A stretch of DNA of 64,000 nucleotides from Desulfomarina profundi (GTDB taxonomy: Bacteria > Desulfobacterota > Desulfobulbia > Desulfobulbales > Desulfocapsaceae), in NCBI RefSeq assembly GCF_019703855.1, contig NZ_AP024086.1:2500501-2564500 (forward strand). The letters run 5' to 3'. Both the position numbers and the translations under genes were made by a program. The notes below the pieces were generated by a model. The model worked only from the letters and a program-made list of their open reading frames with translations, ran no database searches and was not told the DNA's origin. Shown here piece by piece: positions 46,971-56,045 of this stretch. Numbering within the stretch: position 1 is the stretch's first letter; each line of letters begins with the position of its first letter.

Positions 46971-47607
46971 ATCTCCTCTGCTTTCTGCCCCTTATTCCGG
47001 CAAGACCGGCCAGGCCGACTCCAAACAGGACCAGAGTAGCAGGCTCAGGTACAGGATTTGTATCACTGAGAATGATATTATCAAAATAGGCATCACCAGC
47101 GCCACCACCACTTCCCCTGAAATCCTCAAGCATCAGATGAAATGCCCATGGGGCTGTAAAATTAAAAGTATATGAATGCCAGCTGTTATCATCAATCAGT
47201 ACATCCTGGGCACCACTCGCAGTTCCCGTAGCGTACTTCCAACTGTGGATTCCTGCAAATCCCTGACTTATACCGACATAGCCGCCGGTGTTCTGGTTAT
47301 TGGGAATATTGAACGCTTCCGTATTTCCGTAGTAATCAAATGACAGCCAGTAGTCACCCGCAGCGAATCCTGGTCCCGAGGTAAAGATATCTCCTCCTGA
47401 ATTCATACCGAAAAAATTCATTACGTTATTGGTTCCACCAACCGGATCGCTCACAATCTGTCCATGATATACTGAACCGGTTTTAGCTGTCCATTGTGAC
47501 AGACTGCCACTTTCAAAATTATCCGAGAAAACCGTCATGGCAGAAACCTGGGAAGAACAGAGAAAAAAGGCCCCTGCGTATATTAATGCTAAAAATTTCT
47601 TCTTCAT
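46969..47607 (-). CDS. PEP-CTERM exosortase-sorted protein 1
   Basis: The 212-residue protein has a signal peptide (MKKKFLALIYAGAFFLCSSQ) and a C-terminal PEP-CTERM tail: VPEPATLVLFGVGLAGLAG followed by a basic IRGRKQRR end. The middle resembles a carbohydrate-binding-like beta sandwich (DNFESGSLSQW, YFDNIILSD). It should be handled by an exosortase and anchored or released at the cell surface with exopolysaccharide. A sigma-54-like promoter precedes it. Confidence 0.92.
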   Translation of the reverse strand: MKKKFLALIYAGAFFLCSSQVSAMTVFSDNFESGSLSQWTAKTGSVYHGQIVSDPVGGTNNVMNFFGMNSGGDIFTSGPGFAAGDYWLSFDYYGNTEAFNIPNNQNTGGYVGISQGFAGIHSWKYATGTASGAQDVLIDDNSWHSYTFNFTAPWAFHLMLEDFRGSGGGAGDAYFDNIILSDTNPVPEPATLVLFGVGLAGLAGIRGRKQRR

Positions 47608-47663
47608 TTTTTCCTTCCATTAAAATTGATATTCCTGTTGCAAGATTCAGTGACCAAGTTATA

Positions 47664-47679
47664 CGCAATTAAGAGACCA
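47664..47679 (-). promoter_or_regulatory. sigma-54-like promoter for PEP-CTERM gene 1
   Basis: On the minus strand TGGTCTCTTAATTGCG matches the -24/-12 pattern TGG-N8-TTGC with exact spacing of the GG and GC pairs. It lies about 58 bases upstream of the start codon at 47607. Confidence 0.55.
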
Positions 47680-47768
47680 AATCACAATTATTTTAAAAAC
47701 TATTGTTATTCCAGTAACATATGGATAATCAACACACCACTGGCAATACACCCTGACCACTTTTCCGC

Positions 47769-49475
47769 TTATCCATTTGAATTATTCCGGTTTTTCGGAA
47801 TGCTCTTCTCACTTTTTTCCGGAAAAATCCGATCCTCTCCCGAAAAAAGATCCACGGACAACTCCTGCAGTTTGTATTTCTGGATCTTGCCGCTGGCGGT
47901 CATGGGATAATTCTCTACAAAGGCAATATGTTTGGGGATTTTATAGCGAGCGATCTGTCCCCTGCAAAAATCCCGGACATCCTCTTCAGTCAAGTCATGG
48001 CCTTCCTTTTTAACAATAAACGCACCGACCTCTTCACCATATTTCCGGGAAGGCACACCCACAACCTGCACATCAATCACCCCGTCAAGACCGAAGAGAA
48101 ACTCTTCTATTTCCCTGGGATAGATATTTTCACCTCCTCGGATAATCATATCCTTGTAACGTCCGGTAATAGACAGGTAACCGAACTCGTCAATGACACC
48201 CAAGTCTCCGGAATGAAGCCAACCGTCATTATCAATGGCTTTGGCAGTGGCCTCGGCCATCTTGTAATACCCCTTCATCACATTATAACCGCGACAGCAG
48301 AGCTCACCCTGCTCTCCGGAGCCGAGAGTACGGTTTGTTTCCGGGTCGACAATCTTCATTTCAATATGCGGCATCACCTTGCCGACCGTTTCCGTACGCC
48401 GCTGCATATCATCAGAAGGCAGGGTCTGGGTGATCACCGGCGAGGCCTCGGTCAAACCGTAACAGATAGTGATTTCCCCCATGTTCATACGATCAATGAC
48501 CTGACGCATGATATGTACCGGACAGGGAGAACCAGCCATAATCCCTGTACGCAGAGAAGAGAAATTGAACTTATCAAAGAGCGTGTGTTCCAGTACGGCA
48601 ATAAACATGGTGGGTACTCCATAGAGTGCCGTGCACCGCTCCGCTTCCACCGACGCCATCACCTGAACAGGATCAAATTTTTCGAGAATAACCAGAGTCG
48701 CACTATGGCTTACGGCAGCCAATACCCCGAGAACGCAACCAAAGCAGTGAAAAAGCGGAACCGGCAGACAGAGACGGTCCCTGTGACTGAAATTCTGATT
48801 GGCACCGATATAATATCCGTTATTTCCAATATTATAGTGGGTCAGCATCACACCTTTGGGGAAGCCCGTAGTACCCGATGTGTACTGCATATTGACCACA
48901 TCATGGGGATCAAGCTGCTTCTGGCGCTGTTCGTATTCCCGGTCACCCGTCATGGCCGCCATTCCCATCACCTCAGGAAGGGCATAAAAACCGCGATGTT
49001 TCTCGGGACCAAGGAAAAACAGGCGACGAAGATGAGGAAACCGCTCACTTTTCAATCTGCCCCTTTCCTGCTCTCTCAGTTCCGGAATCAAATCATAGAC
49101 AGTCTGCAGGTAATCCGTATCCTGATAACCATCAATGATAAAGAGATTCTCCGTCTCGGACTGTTCCAGCAGGTAGGCCAGTTCCGCCCGTTTATAGTTG
49201 GTATTGACGGTCAGCAGTACCGCGCCGATTTTGGCCGTGGCAAACTGCAGAGCCACCCAGTAAGGAATATTAGTTGCCCAGATTGCCACTTTCTCATCTT
49301 TTTTTACTCCCAGGGCCATCAGTCCCTTTGCCAGGCGATCCACCACGTCGCCGAACTGACGATAAGTCATGCGCAGGTTACGATCAACATAGACAATAGC
49401 CTCATTATCGGGATGGGACTCAATTGCTTCATCCAGCAACTGCCCCAGGGTCACTTCGCGTAATGAATCACTCAT
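47769..49475 (-). CDS. acyl-CoA/fatty-acid ligase (AMP-forming)
   Basis: The 568-residue protein has the AMP-binding motif [16 protein letters not shown] and adenylate-forming features [19 protein letters not shown] and [20 protein letters not shown], ending with [13 protein letters not shown]. The class is medium- to long-chain acyl-CoA synthetase. The start at 49475 was chosen for the AGGTGAT ribosome-binding site. It lies ten bases downstream of an XRE-cupin regulator gene, which probably controls it. Confidence 0.9.
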   Translation of the reverse strand: MSDSLREVTLGQLLDEAIESHPDNEAIVYVDRNLRMTYRQFGDVVDRLAKGLMALGVKKDEKVAIWATNIPYWVALQFATAKIGAVLLTVNTNYKRAELAYLLEQSETENLFIIDGYQDTDYLQTVYDLIPELREQERGRLKSERFPHLRRLFFLGPEKHRGFYALPEVMGMAAMTGDREYEQRQKQLDPHDVVNMQYTSGTTGFPKGVMLTHYNIGNNGYYIGANQNFSHRDRLCLPVPLFHCFGCVLGVLAAVSHSATLVILEKFDPVQVMASVEAERCTALYGVPTMFIAVLEHTLFDKFNFSSLRTGIMAGSPCPVHIMRQVIDRMNMGEITICYGLTEASPVITQTLPSDDMQRRTETVGKVMPHIEMKIVDPETNRTLGSGEQGELCCRGYNVMKGYYKMAEATAKAIDNDGWLHSGDLGVIDEFGYLSITGRYKDMIIRGGENIYPREIEEFLFGLDGVIDVQVVGVPSRKYGEEVGAFIVKKEGHDLTEEDVRDFCRGQIARYKIPKHIAFVENYPMTASGKIQKYKLQELSVDLFSGEDRIFPEKSEKSIPKNRNNSNG

Positions 49476-49484
49476 GGGTATCAC

Positions 49485-50054
49485 CTATGCGGGTATATGC
49501 AGTACGGCATAAATAGCTGCCGGTTTATCTCCGACACAACTCACATAATGCGGTACAATGGAATTATAGTAAATCGAATCTCCGGTGGAAAGAAGATAGG
49601 TTTCAGTTCCGTAAATCACTTCGACTTCACCCTTCTGAACAACAATGAACTCTTCTCCTTCGTGACTGGACAGGTTTTTCTCCTGGGCCGATTCCGGAAG
49701 CAGTTCCACATAGAAAGGTTCCATGTTGCGATCGCTCTTCCCCTTCCCGAGAGAATAAAATTTCAGGGCAACCGGTTTCTCCTTGCCCCTCAACATGCTC
49801 AACTCACTGTTTCGTTCAGATTCACGGATAACCAGGGGATCGGCACTGATCTGGTCATCAAGAAAGGTTCCAAGCCGAACATCCAGTGCCCGGGCAATTT
49901 TCAACAGAGGGCCAAGGGAAGGATAGACATTATCTTCGACAACAGAGACGAGAAATTCTGTTGTAAGACCGGTTTCATCTGCCAGGGTTTCAAGGCTCAT
50001 ATCCTTGTTTTTCATGAACGTACTCATTCGCTGTCCAACTTTTTCGGATTTCAT
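49485..50054 (-). CDS. XRE-cupin transcriptional regulator 1
   Basis: A 189-residue protein with an N-terminal XRE helix-turn-helix (SLETLADETGLTTEFLVSVV, about residues 19-38) and a C-terminal cupin (SSHEGEEFIVVQKGEVEVIY, then DSIYYNSIVPHYVSCVG). This class of HTH-cupin regulator controls small-molecule catabolism and resistance genes. It is the first gene of a two-gene operon with the acyl-CoA ligase and is divergent from a paralogous regulator at 50332. Confidence 0.9.
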   Translation of the reverse strand: MKSEKVGQRMSTFMKNKDMSLETLADETGLTTEFLVSVVEDNVYPSLGPLLKIARALDVRLGTFLDDQISADPLVIRESERNSELSMLRGKEKPVALKFYSLGKGKSDRNMEPFYVELLPESAQEKNLSSHEGEEFIVVQKGEVEVIYGTETYLLSTGDSIYYNSIVPHYVSCVGDKPAAIYAVLHIPA

Positions 50055-50331
50055 AATGCTCCCACACAGTTTAAGTTCAATATGAAAAAATGAATTTTAT
50101 CAGGAATCAACAAGACAAATCGACAACATACAATATGCTCAACTGTCCGACAAGTCCTACATCGGTCATGGTTGGCGGATACTGCACAACCGGAATACGC
50201 TTTCTTTCAGGCGAAACTTGAAATGAAAACGAATTCTATGTACACTCTACTTTCTAAGAAAATGGTATGTTATAATCCATGGTACCGAAATTACACCAAC
50301 AATATTCCCAACCCATCCACAGGAGAATACA

Positions 50332-50922
50332 ATGGCGGATTCCAAAAGCACAATTGGTGAAAAAGTAAAAGCCCTCAGAAAAGAAAAAAACATGTCTATT
50401 GAAGACGTGGCCAAGCAGACCGAAATTTCTGTTCAGGCCCTGACCGCCATTGAAGATCAGACTATTCACCCTCCTCTTGGAAATATCGTCAGCCTGGCTA
50501 AGGTGTTCGAGGTTTCGGTCGGAGAACTGTGTGGAGATGATGCGGATGCACCGTTCTGTATTGTAAGAAGTGGTGACAGGCAATCAGTTGCCCGTTTTGA
50601 ATCCAGCGGAAACAAATCATGCGGATACAGTTATGTTTCCCTTGGACAACAGAAGAAAAACCGTCAGATGGAACCGTTTATTGTCACGCTTGATCCTGCT
50701 GAAGCAAAAAACGTCCAGTCAAATCAGCATATAGGTGAAGAAATCATCTTCGTTCTTGAGGGAGAGATTGAGGTGAAACTCTACGACCATATCGACATCC
50801 TCTACCCGGGGGATTCCATCTATTATGATTCGACCATGCCTCATATTGTCAGGTGCCATGGTGAAGACCCGGCAACCATCCTCGCAGTGATCTACGCTAA
50901 AGAAGAGATGATTATACTCTGA
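50332..50922 (+). CDS. XRE-cupin transcriptional regulator 2
   Basis: A 196-residue paralogue of the divergent regulator with the same layout: HTH (SIEDVAKQTEISVQALTAIE) and cupin (HIGEEIIFVLEGEIEVKLYD, then DSIYYDSTMPHIVRCHG). AGGAG lies seven bases upstream of the ATG. A strong terminator follows, so it is monocistronic. The pair may arise from duplication and may cross-regulate the acyl-CoA ligase operon. Confidence 0.9.
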   Translation: MADSKSTIGEKVKALRKEKNMSIEDVAKQTEISVQALTAIEDQTIHPPLGNIVSLAKVFEVSVGELCGDDADAPFCIVRSGDRQSVARFESSGNKSCGYSYVSLGQQKKNRQMEPFIVTLDPAEAKNVQSNQHIGEEIIFVLEGEIEVKLYDHIDILYPGDSIYYDSTMPHIVRCHGEDPATILAVIYAKEEMIIL

Positions 50923-50959
50923 TAATTATTTTCTTTTTCCCAATTCGTTTTTCACCACG

Positions 50960-50995
50960 AAAAGGTACAATCGCATACGGCGACTGTACCTTTTT
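50960..50995 (+). terminator. rho-independent terminator of XRE-cupin 2
   Basis: AAAAGGTACAATCGC pairs with GCGACTGTACCTTTT (15 bp, one G-U pair) with a five-base loop, followed by a T-run. Confidence 0.85.
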
Positions 50996-51358
50996 CAATT
51001 GATACCGGGTGAAAAAGACCACAGTTGCCGGGCTGTGATTAACAATGAATTTCAAACGATTACCGCCGATCCGGGAACCCGCTGCCATCCACATTCCCAA
51101 AGACTTTTCTCCTTCCTGAATTCCGAATACAATATCCTGAATTCAGGAAATTACAGAATATATTTTCCCAAAGATTTTTTTATACCAGATACCAGAATCG
51201 TGGCGGTTTTGTGAATTTACGTTAAGAACGTCTGCTGAGAATACAGTGAACACTTTAATATAGTTGATAAAAAAAAATCACTCACCACCCTGCAGGGCAT
51301 CAGACGAACCCTCCCGGGTTCAGAAAACACATCCTGAATGCTTCTTTTTTCTGTTGAC
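50996..51358. other. intergenic, palindrome but no gene recognised
   Basis: About 360 bases without a convincing ORF. TCCTGAATTCAGGA near 51130-51143 is a 14-bp perfect palindrome that could be an operator. Confidence 0.4.
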
Positions 51359-51374
51359 TGGTATAATTTTTGCT
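51359..51374 (+). promoter_or_regulatory. sigma-54-like promoter for PEP-CTERM gene 2
   Basis: TGGTATAATTTTTGCT matches TGG-N8-TTGCT with exact -24/-12 spacing. The start codon lies about 99 bases downstream (51473). Confidence 0.6.
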
Positions 51375-51472
51375 GTGTTTTTCCAACAAAACCAGACGTG
51401 TTGATTCCATTGTTATAAACACTGTTGATTGTGGTGGAATGCTTTTAATTAAATCAAAGATGGGGGAGATGG

Positions 51473-52354
51473 ATGAAAATATTATTGCGAACTGTTCTCA
51501 TGTCCGGGTTATTACTTGGTTGTTTGATATATCCCTTTGACAAGGCAGGAGCTCTTTCCGTAGGAACAGGAACTCTGAACGTGACTGTCGGACTGGATTA
51601 CGACAGTAGTACCCTGGAATTCAGTAACGGTCTGACAAGTATCGAGGCATGGTCCATAGGTAAGATATTTACTTACGACCCTTCAATTGAATATTTTGCG
51701 TTCCAACAAGAGGCTGTTTACGGCAACAACCTGATTCCAGGGTGGGATAAGGTTCCCAATGATATTTCATTGTCTTACCTGGGTTCATCTGTTGACATTA
51801 CCCGTGACCATAGCGATAAAATGAATCCTGCAAGTACTGAGACAATAGCTATGTCTACAGAGGGTGTTGTTGGAAGAGAATTGCAGGTCTTTTCAAAAAC
51901 TTTGAATTTTGCAAATCTTACAGCTACCGGATCAGGGAGTTTTACATTTTACATTGACTACCTCACCGACATGGAGGGAAGCACAACTTCCAGTACAGAC
52001 ACGATTTCCATAAATACTTTTATACAAAGTGCTATTTTTGGAATGGAATATGATTCAGAAGGTCATCTGCAATGGCAAAACGGTGGCAGTGCACTTTATC
52101 GGGATTATGATAGTTTCTGGAAGTCTCCCAGGGGAATTGGAAGTGTAGAATTTGATCAGATTTCTGGCCGACTGGGCCTCACGGTTGATTATGTGGCGGG
52201 AGATATGTTTCATTTACGTTCAGAATGTTCAAATTTAATAAGAGGAAAATCTTTCGATCAACCCAGTTCCGTACCAGAACCGGCAACAATAGTCCTCTTT
52301 GGAATAGGTCTTGCCGGACTTGCAGGTTTTGGAATCAAAAAGGAAAAAAGATAA
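51473..52354 (+). CDS. PEP-CTERM exosortase-sorted protein 2
   Basis: The 293-residue protein has a signal peptide and a C-terminal tail VPEPATIVLFGIGLAGLAGF followed by KKEKR. The body is a beta-rich, threonine/serine-rich domain with no recognised family. A strong GGGGGAG ribosome-binding site precedes the start, and a perfect-stem terminator follows. No exosortase gene is visible in the window, so the sorting machinery must lie elsewhere. Confidence 0.9.
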   Translation: MKILLRTVLMSGLLLGCLIYPFDKAGALSVGTGTLNVTVGLDYDSSTLEFSNGLTSIEAWSIGKIFTYDPSIEYFAFQQEAVYGNNLIPGWDKVPNDISLSYLGSSVDITRDHSDKMNPASTETIAMSTEGVVGRELQVFSKTLNFANLTATGSGSFTFYIDYLTDMEGSTTSSTDTISINTFIQSAIFGMEYDSEGHLQWQNGGSALYRDYDSFWKSPRGIGSVEFDQISGRLGLTVDYVAGDMFHLRSECSNLIRGKSFDQPSSVPEPATIVLFGIGLAGLAGFGIKKEKR

Positions 52355-52388
52355 TACTTTTCAAAACAGGAACCACCTCTTCCAAAAG

Positions 52389-52431
52389 CCAAAGGCAGAA
52401 TCATTCAGTTGATTCTGCCTTTGGTTGTTTT
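52389..52431 (+). terminator. rho-independent terminator of PEP-CTERM gene 2
   Basis: CCAAAGGCAGAATCA (52389-52403) pairs perfectly with TGATTCTGCCTTTGG (52410-52424) and is followed by TTGTTTTT. Confidence 0.85.
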
Positions 52432-52495
52432 TGCATTTCAAAACCCCAAATACTTCCACTGACAGCCACGCTGGAGCGAATGCCCGCCAGAACTC

Positions 52496-53558
52496 CTATC
52501 TCACAGGTACTATCCAGCCGAAAGGATCCTCAGCCTTGCCGTACTGAATAGCCGTCAGATCCTCAAAAAACCGTGCCGCAAGAGGACCCACACTGCCATC
52601 ACCAACCGTAATTTCCCTACCGTCAAATTTTATATCACCAACAGGTGAAATCACTGCCGCGGTTCCCGAGCCGAAAACCTCTTTCAGGCTACCATCCGCG
52701 TGGGCACTGTAAACTTCGTCAATACTGATCTTTCGCTCGACAACCTTTATCCCCCATGATTCTGCCAACCGGATAACTGAGTCCCTGGTCACACCGGCAA
52801 GGATACTTCTGTTCAGTTCCGGAGTAATCAGCTCATCACCGATCACAAAGAAAATATTCATGGAACCCACTTCTTCCACATATTTCAATTCAACGCCATC
52901 CAGCCAGAGGACCTGGGTATAGCCATCCTGCTGGGCAAGATTGGTTGCATAGAGACTCGCAGCATAATTCCCCGCTGTTTTTGCCTCACCGACTCCCCCC
53001 GCACGGCACGTACATATTTTGTTGTGACCCATATTTTTACCGGGTCAAATCCTTCCGGGTAATAAGCTCCCACCGGGGAAAGAATAATAAAAAACCGATA
53101 TGTATTAGAGGAACGCAGACCGATATAGGGATCCATGGCAATGATAGTCGGCCTGATGTACAATGATGTTCCAGCCGTTGCCGGAACCCAGTCCTTTTCA
53201 ATTTCCAGCAGTTTCAGCAGTGCCTCAAGAATAAAATCCTCATCAATGGGAGGCATACAGAGCATATGCCCGGATCTGTTCAACCGCTTTATATTGTCCA
53301 TAGGCCTGAAAAGCTGAATTCCGCCTGAGTCTGTTTTATAGGCTTTAAGTCCCTCGAAGATCGCCTGGCCATAATGGAGGACCATTGATGAGGGATCCAT
53401 TTCCAGGGGCCGTATGGCTCGATTCGGGGATTATGCCAGCCTTTTTCCGGATTGTAATCCATATTGAACATGTGATCCGTGAAATGTGTACCAAAACCCA
53501 GAGAAGCATCGTCCGGATGCGCTTTGAACTGATCAGTTTTTCTTATTGTAATTTCCAC
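52496..53558 (-). CDS. ilvE: branched-chain amino acid aminotransferase, with two apparent frameshifts
   Basis: Three frames join into a protein of about 354 residues, the normal length for class II branched-chain aminotransferases, when one base is restored at GGGG 53406-53409 and at CCCCCC 52995-53000. Fold-type IV PLP features include HYGQAIFEGLKAY, the presumed PLP-lysine segment EAKTAGNYAAS, and GSGTAAVISPVG. The start is a GTG at 53558 with GAGG upstream. It transaminates Leu/Ile/Val and their oxo acids. The gene is divergent from the 2-oxoacid oxidoreductase operon, so its oxo acids could feed that enzyme. Confidence 0.88.
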
Positions 53559-53885
53559 GTGTTCCTCAGCGATTTCAGGTTAGCGAGACAATTTAGAATT
53601 TTATAAAATAATAACGTATCTCAAAAAAACACAGCATTCTATTTATTAATTTATTACTATGGTAGTTAATATAATATTTATTTATGTATTGAATCAACCA
53701 ATAAACTTTTTATTCTCGCCGTCAGAAAAAAAACACTCGATAATCACCTGAATTTACGTTACAAATATTTTTCTTCTGAACTATAATCGGCAGAATTGAC
53801 TGGGATCCCGGTAGCTACGCTGTCTTTATATAACCGCGTAGCTATTTTCATGTAAAAAGAAATACATACAAAATATCGGAGAACA
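53559..53885. other. divergent promoter region
   Basis: About 330 bases, very A+T-rich, between the aminotransferase gene (leftward) and the oxidoreductase operon (rightward). Both promoters should be here; no specific operator was recognised. Confidence 0.5.
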
Positions 53886-54449
53886 ATGAGAAAAGATATA
53901 ATTGAAATACGCTGGCATGGCCGGGGAGGCCAGGGGGCAATAACAGCCGCCAAGATCGTTGCAAACGCGGCATTCGCATCCGGATACAAAGGCGCAGTCA
54001 TGACTCCCACTTTCGGAACAGAAAGACGGGGTGCGGCCGTTTTTACCTCCCTGAAGATTTCCAGGGATAAAATTTATGACCTTTCACCAATTTCCACTCC
54101 GGATATGATTATAGTACTGGATCATACCCTGCTGGATGAGGTCGACGTTGCTGCCGGGTTGAAGGAAAACGGTCTTGTTGTCCTCAATGGCGGAAAACCT
54201 GTTGAAGAGTATGATTTTAAGGGAAGAAAAGTAGCTGTCTGTGATGTAACACATCACGCTGTGACAGCAGGACTTCCCCCGGGAATTGTTAATTCAGGGA
54301 TAATTGGTGCCTTCTGCAGGGCAACCGGACTTGTTGAACTTGATGTCCTCCTGGAAGCAATCAAAAAAGAATTCAGCGGGAAACGTCCTGAACTGAACGC
54401 GAAAGCGGCTCAGATCGCCTATGACAATACCGCGATTGGAGGAATATAA
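53886..54449 (+). CDS. 2-oxoacid:ferredoxin oxidoreductase, gamma subunit
   Basis: A 187-residue protein with the gamma-subunit pattern IRWHGRGGQGAITAAKIVAN and PTFGTERRGAAVFTS, known from pyruvate and 2-ketoisovalerate ferredoxin oxidoreductases. It has a good ribosome-binding site (CGGAGAAC). First gene of a four-subunit operon. Confidence 0.9.
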   Translation: MRKDIIEIRWHGRGGQGAITAAKIVANAAFASGYKGAVMTPTFGTERRGAAVFTSLKISRDKIYDLSPISTPDMIIVLDHTLLDEVDVAAGLKENGLVVLNGGKPVEEYDFKGRKVAVCDVTHHAVTAGLPPGIVNSGIIGAFCRATGLVELDVLLEAIKKEFSGKRPELNAKAAQIAYDNTAIGGI

Positions 54450-54754
54450 TGACTGACAGAAATTTTTGTGAAATGATATCCAGAGGTGCTCCCGGCCCCG
54501 GCGACGGTGGCAAAACCGGCTCCTGGCGGGTTCTCCGTCCTGTAATAAACCTCGAGGCCTGTATTCCGGTCAAGACAAATAAGATGGCCTGTTTCAACTG
54601 CTGGCTTTATTGTCCCGACTGCTCGGTTTCCAAAACGATACCCCCGGTAATTGATTTTGAATATTGCAAAGGCTGCGGTATATGCGCAGAAGAATGTCCG
54701 GCCGGTGCCATCACAATGGTTGATGAGGCAACACCAATCGAGGAGGAAAAATAA
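54449..54754 (+). CDS. 2-oxoacid:ferredoxin oxidoreductase, delta (ferredoxin-like) subunit
   Basis: A 101-residue iron-sulfur subunit with CFNCWLYCPDCSV and CKGCGICAEECPAGAI, enough for two [4Fe-4S] clusters in the usual delta-subunit arrangement. It overlaps the gamma gene end by one base, suggesting coupling. Confidence 0.9.
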   Translation: MTDRNFCEMISRGAPGPGDGGKTGSWRVLRPVINLEACIPVKTNKMACFNCWLYCPDCSVSKTIPPVIDFEYCKGCGICAEECPAGAITMVDEATPIEEEK

Positions 54755-54757
54755 GAA

Positions 54758-55951
54758 ATGCATATCATAGATTCAGGAAATGTCGCCGCCGCAACAGGAG
54801 TAAAACTTTCGCGAGCCCAGGTTATTGCGGCATATCCCATAACCCCCCAGACTCCGCTGACAGAAAAGCTCTCCGAATTCGTTGAATCCGAAGAACTGGA
54901 TGCCCAGTATATCCCGGTGGAAAGCGAGCACAGTGCCATGGGTGTCTGCATAGCTGCCTCAACCGCCGGTACCAGGGCATTCACGGCCACCAGTGCCAAT
55001 GGCCTGCTCTACATGAACGAACAGCTTCACTGGGCAGTGGGCGCACGACTTCCCATCGTCATGTGTGTTGCCAACAGGGGCATCGGTGCCCCATGGACGG
55101 TCTGGAATGACCAGCAGGATTCCATCGCCCAGAGAGATGTGGGTTGGATTCAGATCTACGCAAACGATCACCAGCAGATAATTGATTCCGTCATCAAGGC
55201 GTTCCGCCTGGCCCAGGCTGTTTCCATCCCGGTGATGGTCTGCTACGACGGCTACCTGCTCTCCCATACCTATATGCCTTTTGAACCTCCGGAACAGGAA
55301 AAAGTGGACAATTTTCTACCTCCTTTTGCCACAAAGCATTTTCTTGATCCAGAGAATCCAGGCAATTTCAACCCTGTCACCCTGCCCGACATCAGGCCCG
55401 GGGTAGACGGCAAGATCATGCCGGGGTATATCGAAATCCGCCATAATCTGCAGATGGACCTGCTGGCAGCTTTGGATGTATACGAAGAAATTGATACCGA
55501 CTATAAAAAGGAATTCGGTCGGGGCGGTCATCCCTTCGTGGAAGAATACAAGTGCGATGACGCAGACTTTGTTGCAGTCTGTATCGGTTCTCTCTCCTAC
55601 CATCTCCGTGATGTCATAGATTCCATGCGTGAAAAAAATGTAAAGATCGGTGTTATGGGTGTGCAGATATACAGACCTTTTCCGAATGAGGCAATCACCC
55701 GTGCCCTGTCCGGCAGGAAACATGTTATCGTCTTTGAAAAAGCCTTGAGTTACGGCAACCAGGGTGCACTCTACGCTGACATCAAGTCGGCACTCTACAG
55801 CTGCGAAAAAAGACCCACCATCCAGAACTTTATTCTGGGTCTTGGTGGTCGGGAGATAAAGACCGGGCAGCTCCTTGAGGTACTGACTGAAGCCTGTAAC
55901 TCTCCCGGTACGGCGGAAGATACTCCCCGCTGGATTGGCCTGAAACTGTAA
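54758..55951 (+). CDS. 2-oxoacid:ferredoxin oxidoreductase, alpha subunit
   Basis: A 397-residue alpha subunit with the transketolase-pyrimidine-binding fold: AAYPITPQTPLTEKLSEF, and VESEHSAMGVCIAASTAGTR typical of this family. Starts three bases after the delta gene. It couples oxidation of a 2-oxoacid with ferredoxin reduction and acyl-CoA formation. The adjacent branched-chain aminotransferase makes 2-ketoisovalerate-type substrates plausible, but pyruvate is not excluded. Confidence 0.9.
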   Translation: MHIIDSGNVAAATGVKLSRAQVIAAYPITPQTPLTEKLSEFVESEELDAQYIPVESEHSAMGVCIAASTAGTRAFTATSANGLLYMNEQLHWAVGARLPIVMCVANRGIGAPWTVWNDQQDSIAQRDVGWIQIYANDHQQIIDSVIKAFRLAQAVSIPVMVCYDGYLLSHTYMPFEPPEQEKVDNFLPPFATKHFLDPENPGNFNPVTLPDIRPGVDGKIMPGYIEIRHNLQMDLLAALDVYEEIDTDYKKEFGRGGHPFVEEYKCDDADFVAVCIGSLSYHLRDVIDSMREKNVKIGVMGVQIYRPFPNEAITRALSGRKHVIVFEKALSYGNQGALYADIKSALYSCEKRPTIQNFILGLGGREIKTGQLLEVLTEACNSPGTAEDTPRWIGLKL

Positions 55952-56045
55952 GGAAAAGAAATAGAATAATTCTGAACCAAAAAATGCTGAATTACCACCC
56001 GGACATGGTTTGAGATGAACCAGGAGGGTCGGCTAGAGAATAATT

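Noticed and set aside
11697-53409. Widespread pseudogenisation of sensor, transport and metabolic genes
   Set aside because: Each break is a single missing base, mostly in a homopolymer, and the protein sequence on both sides is fully conserved. Sequencing error explains it better.
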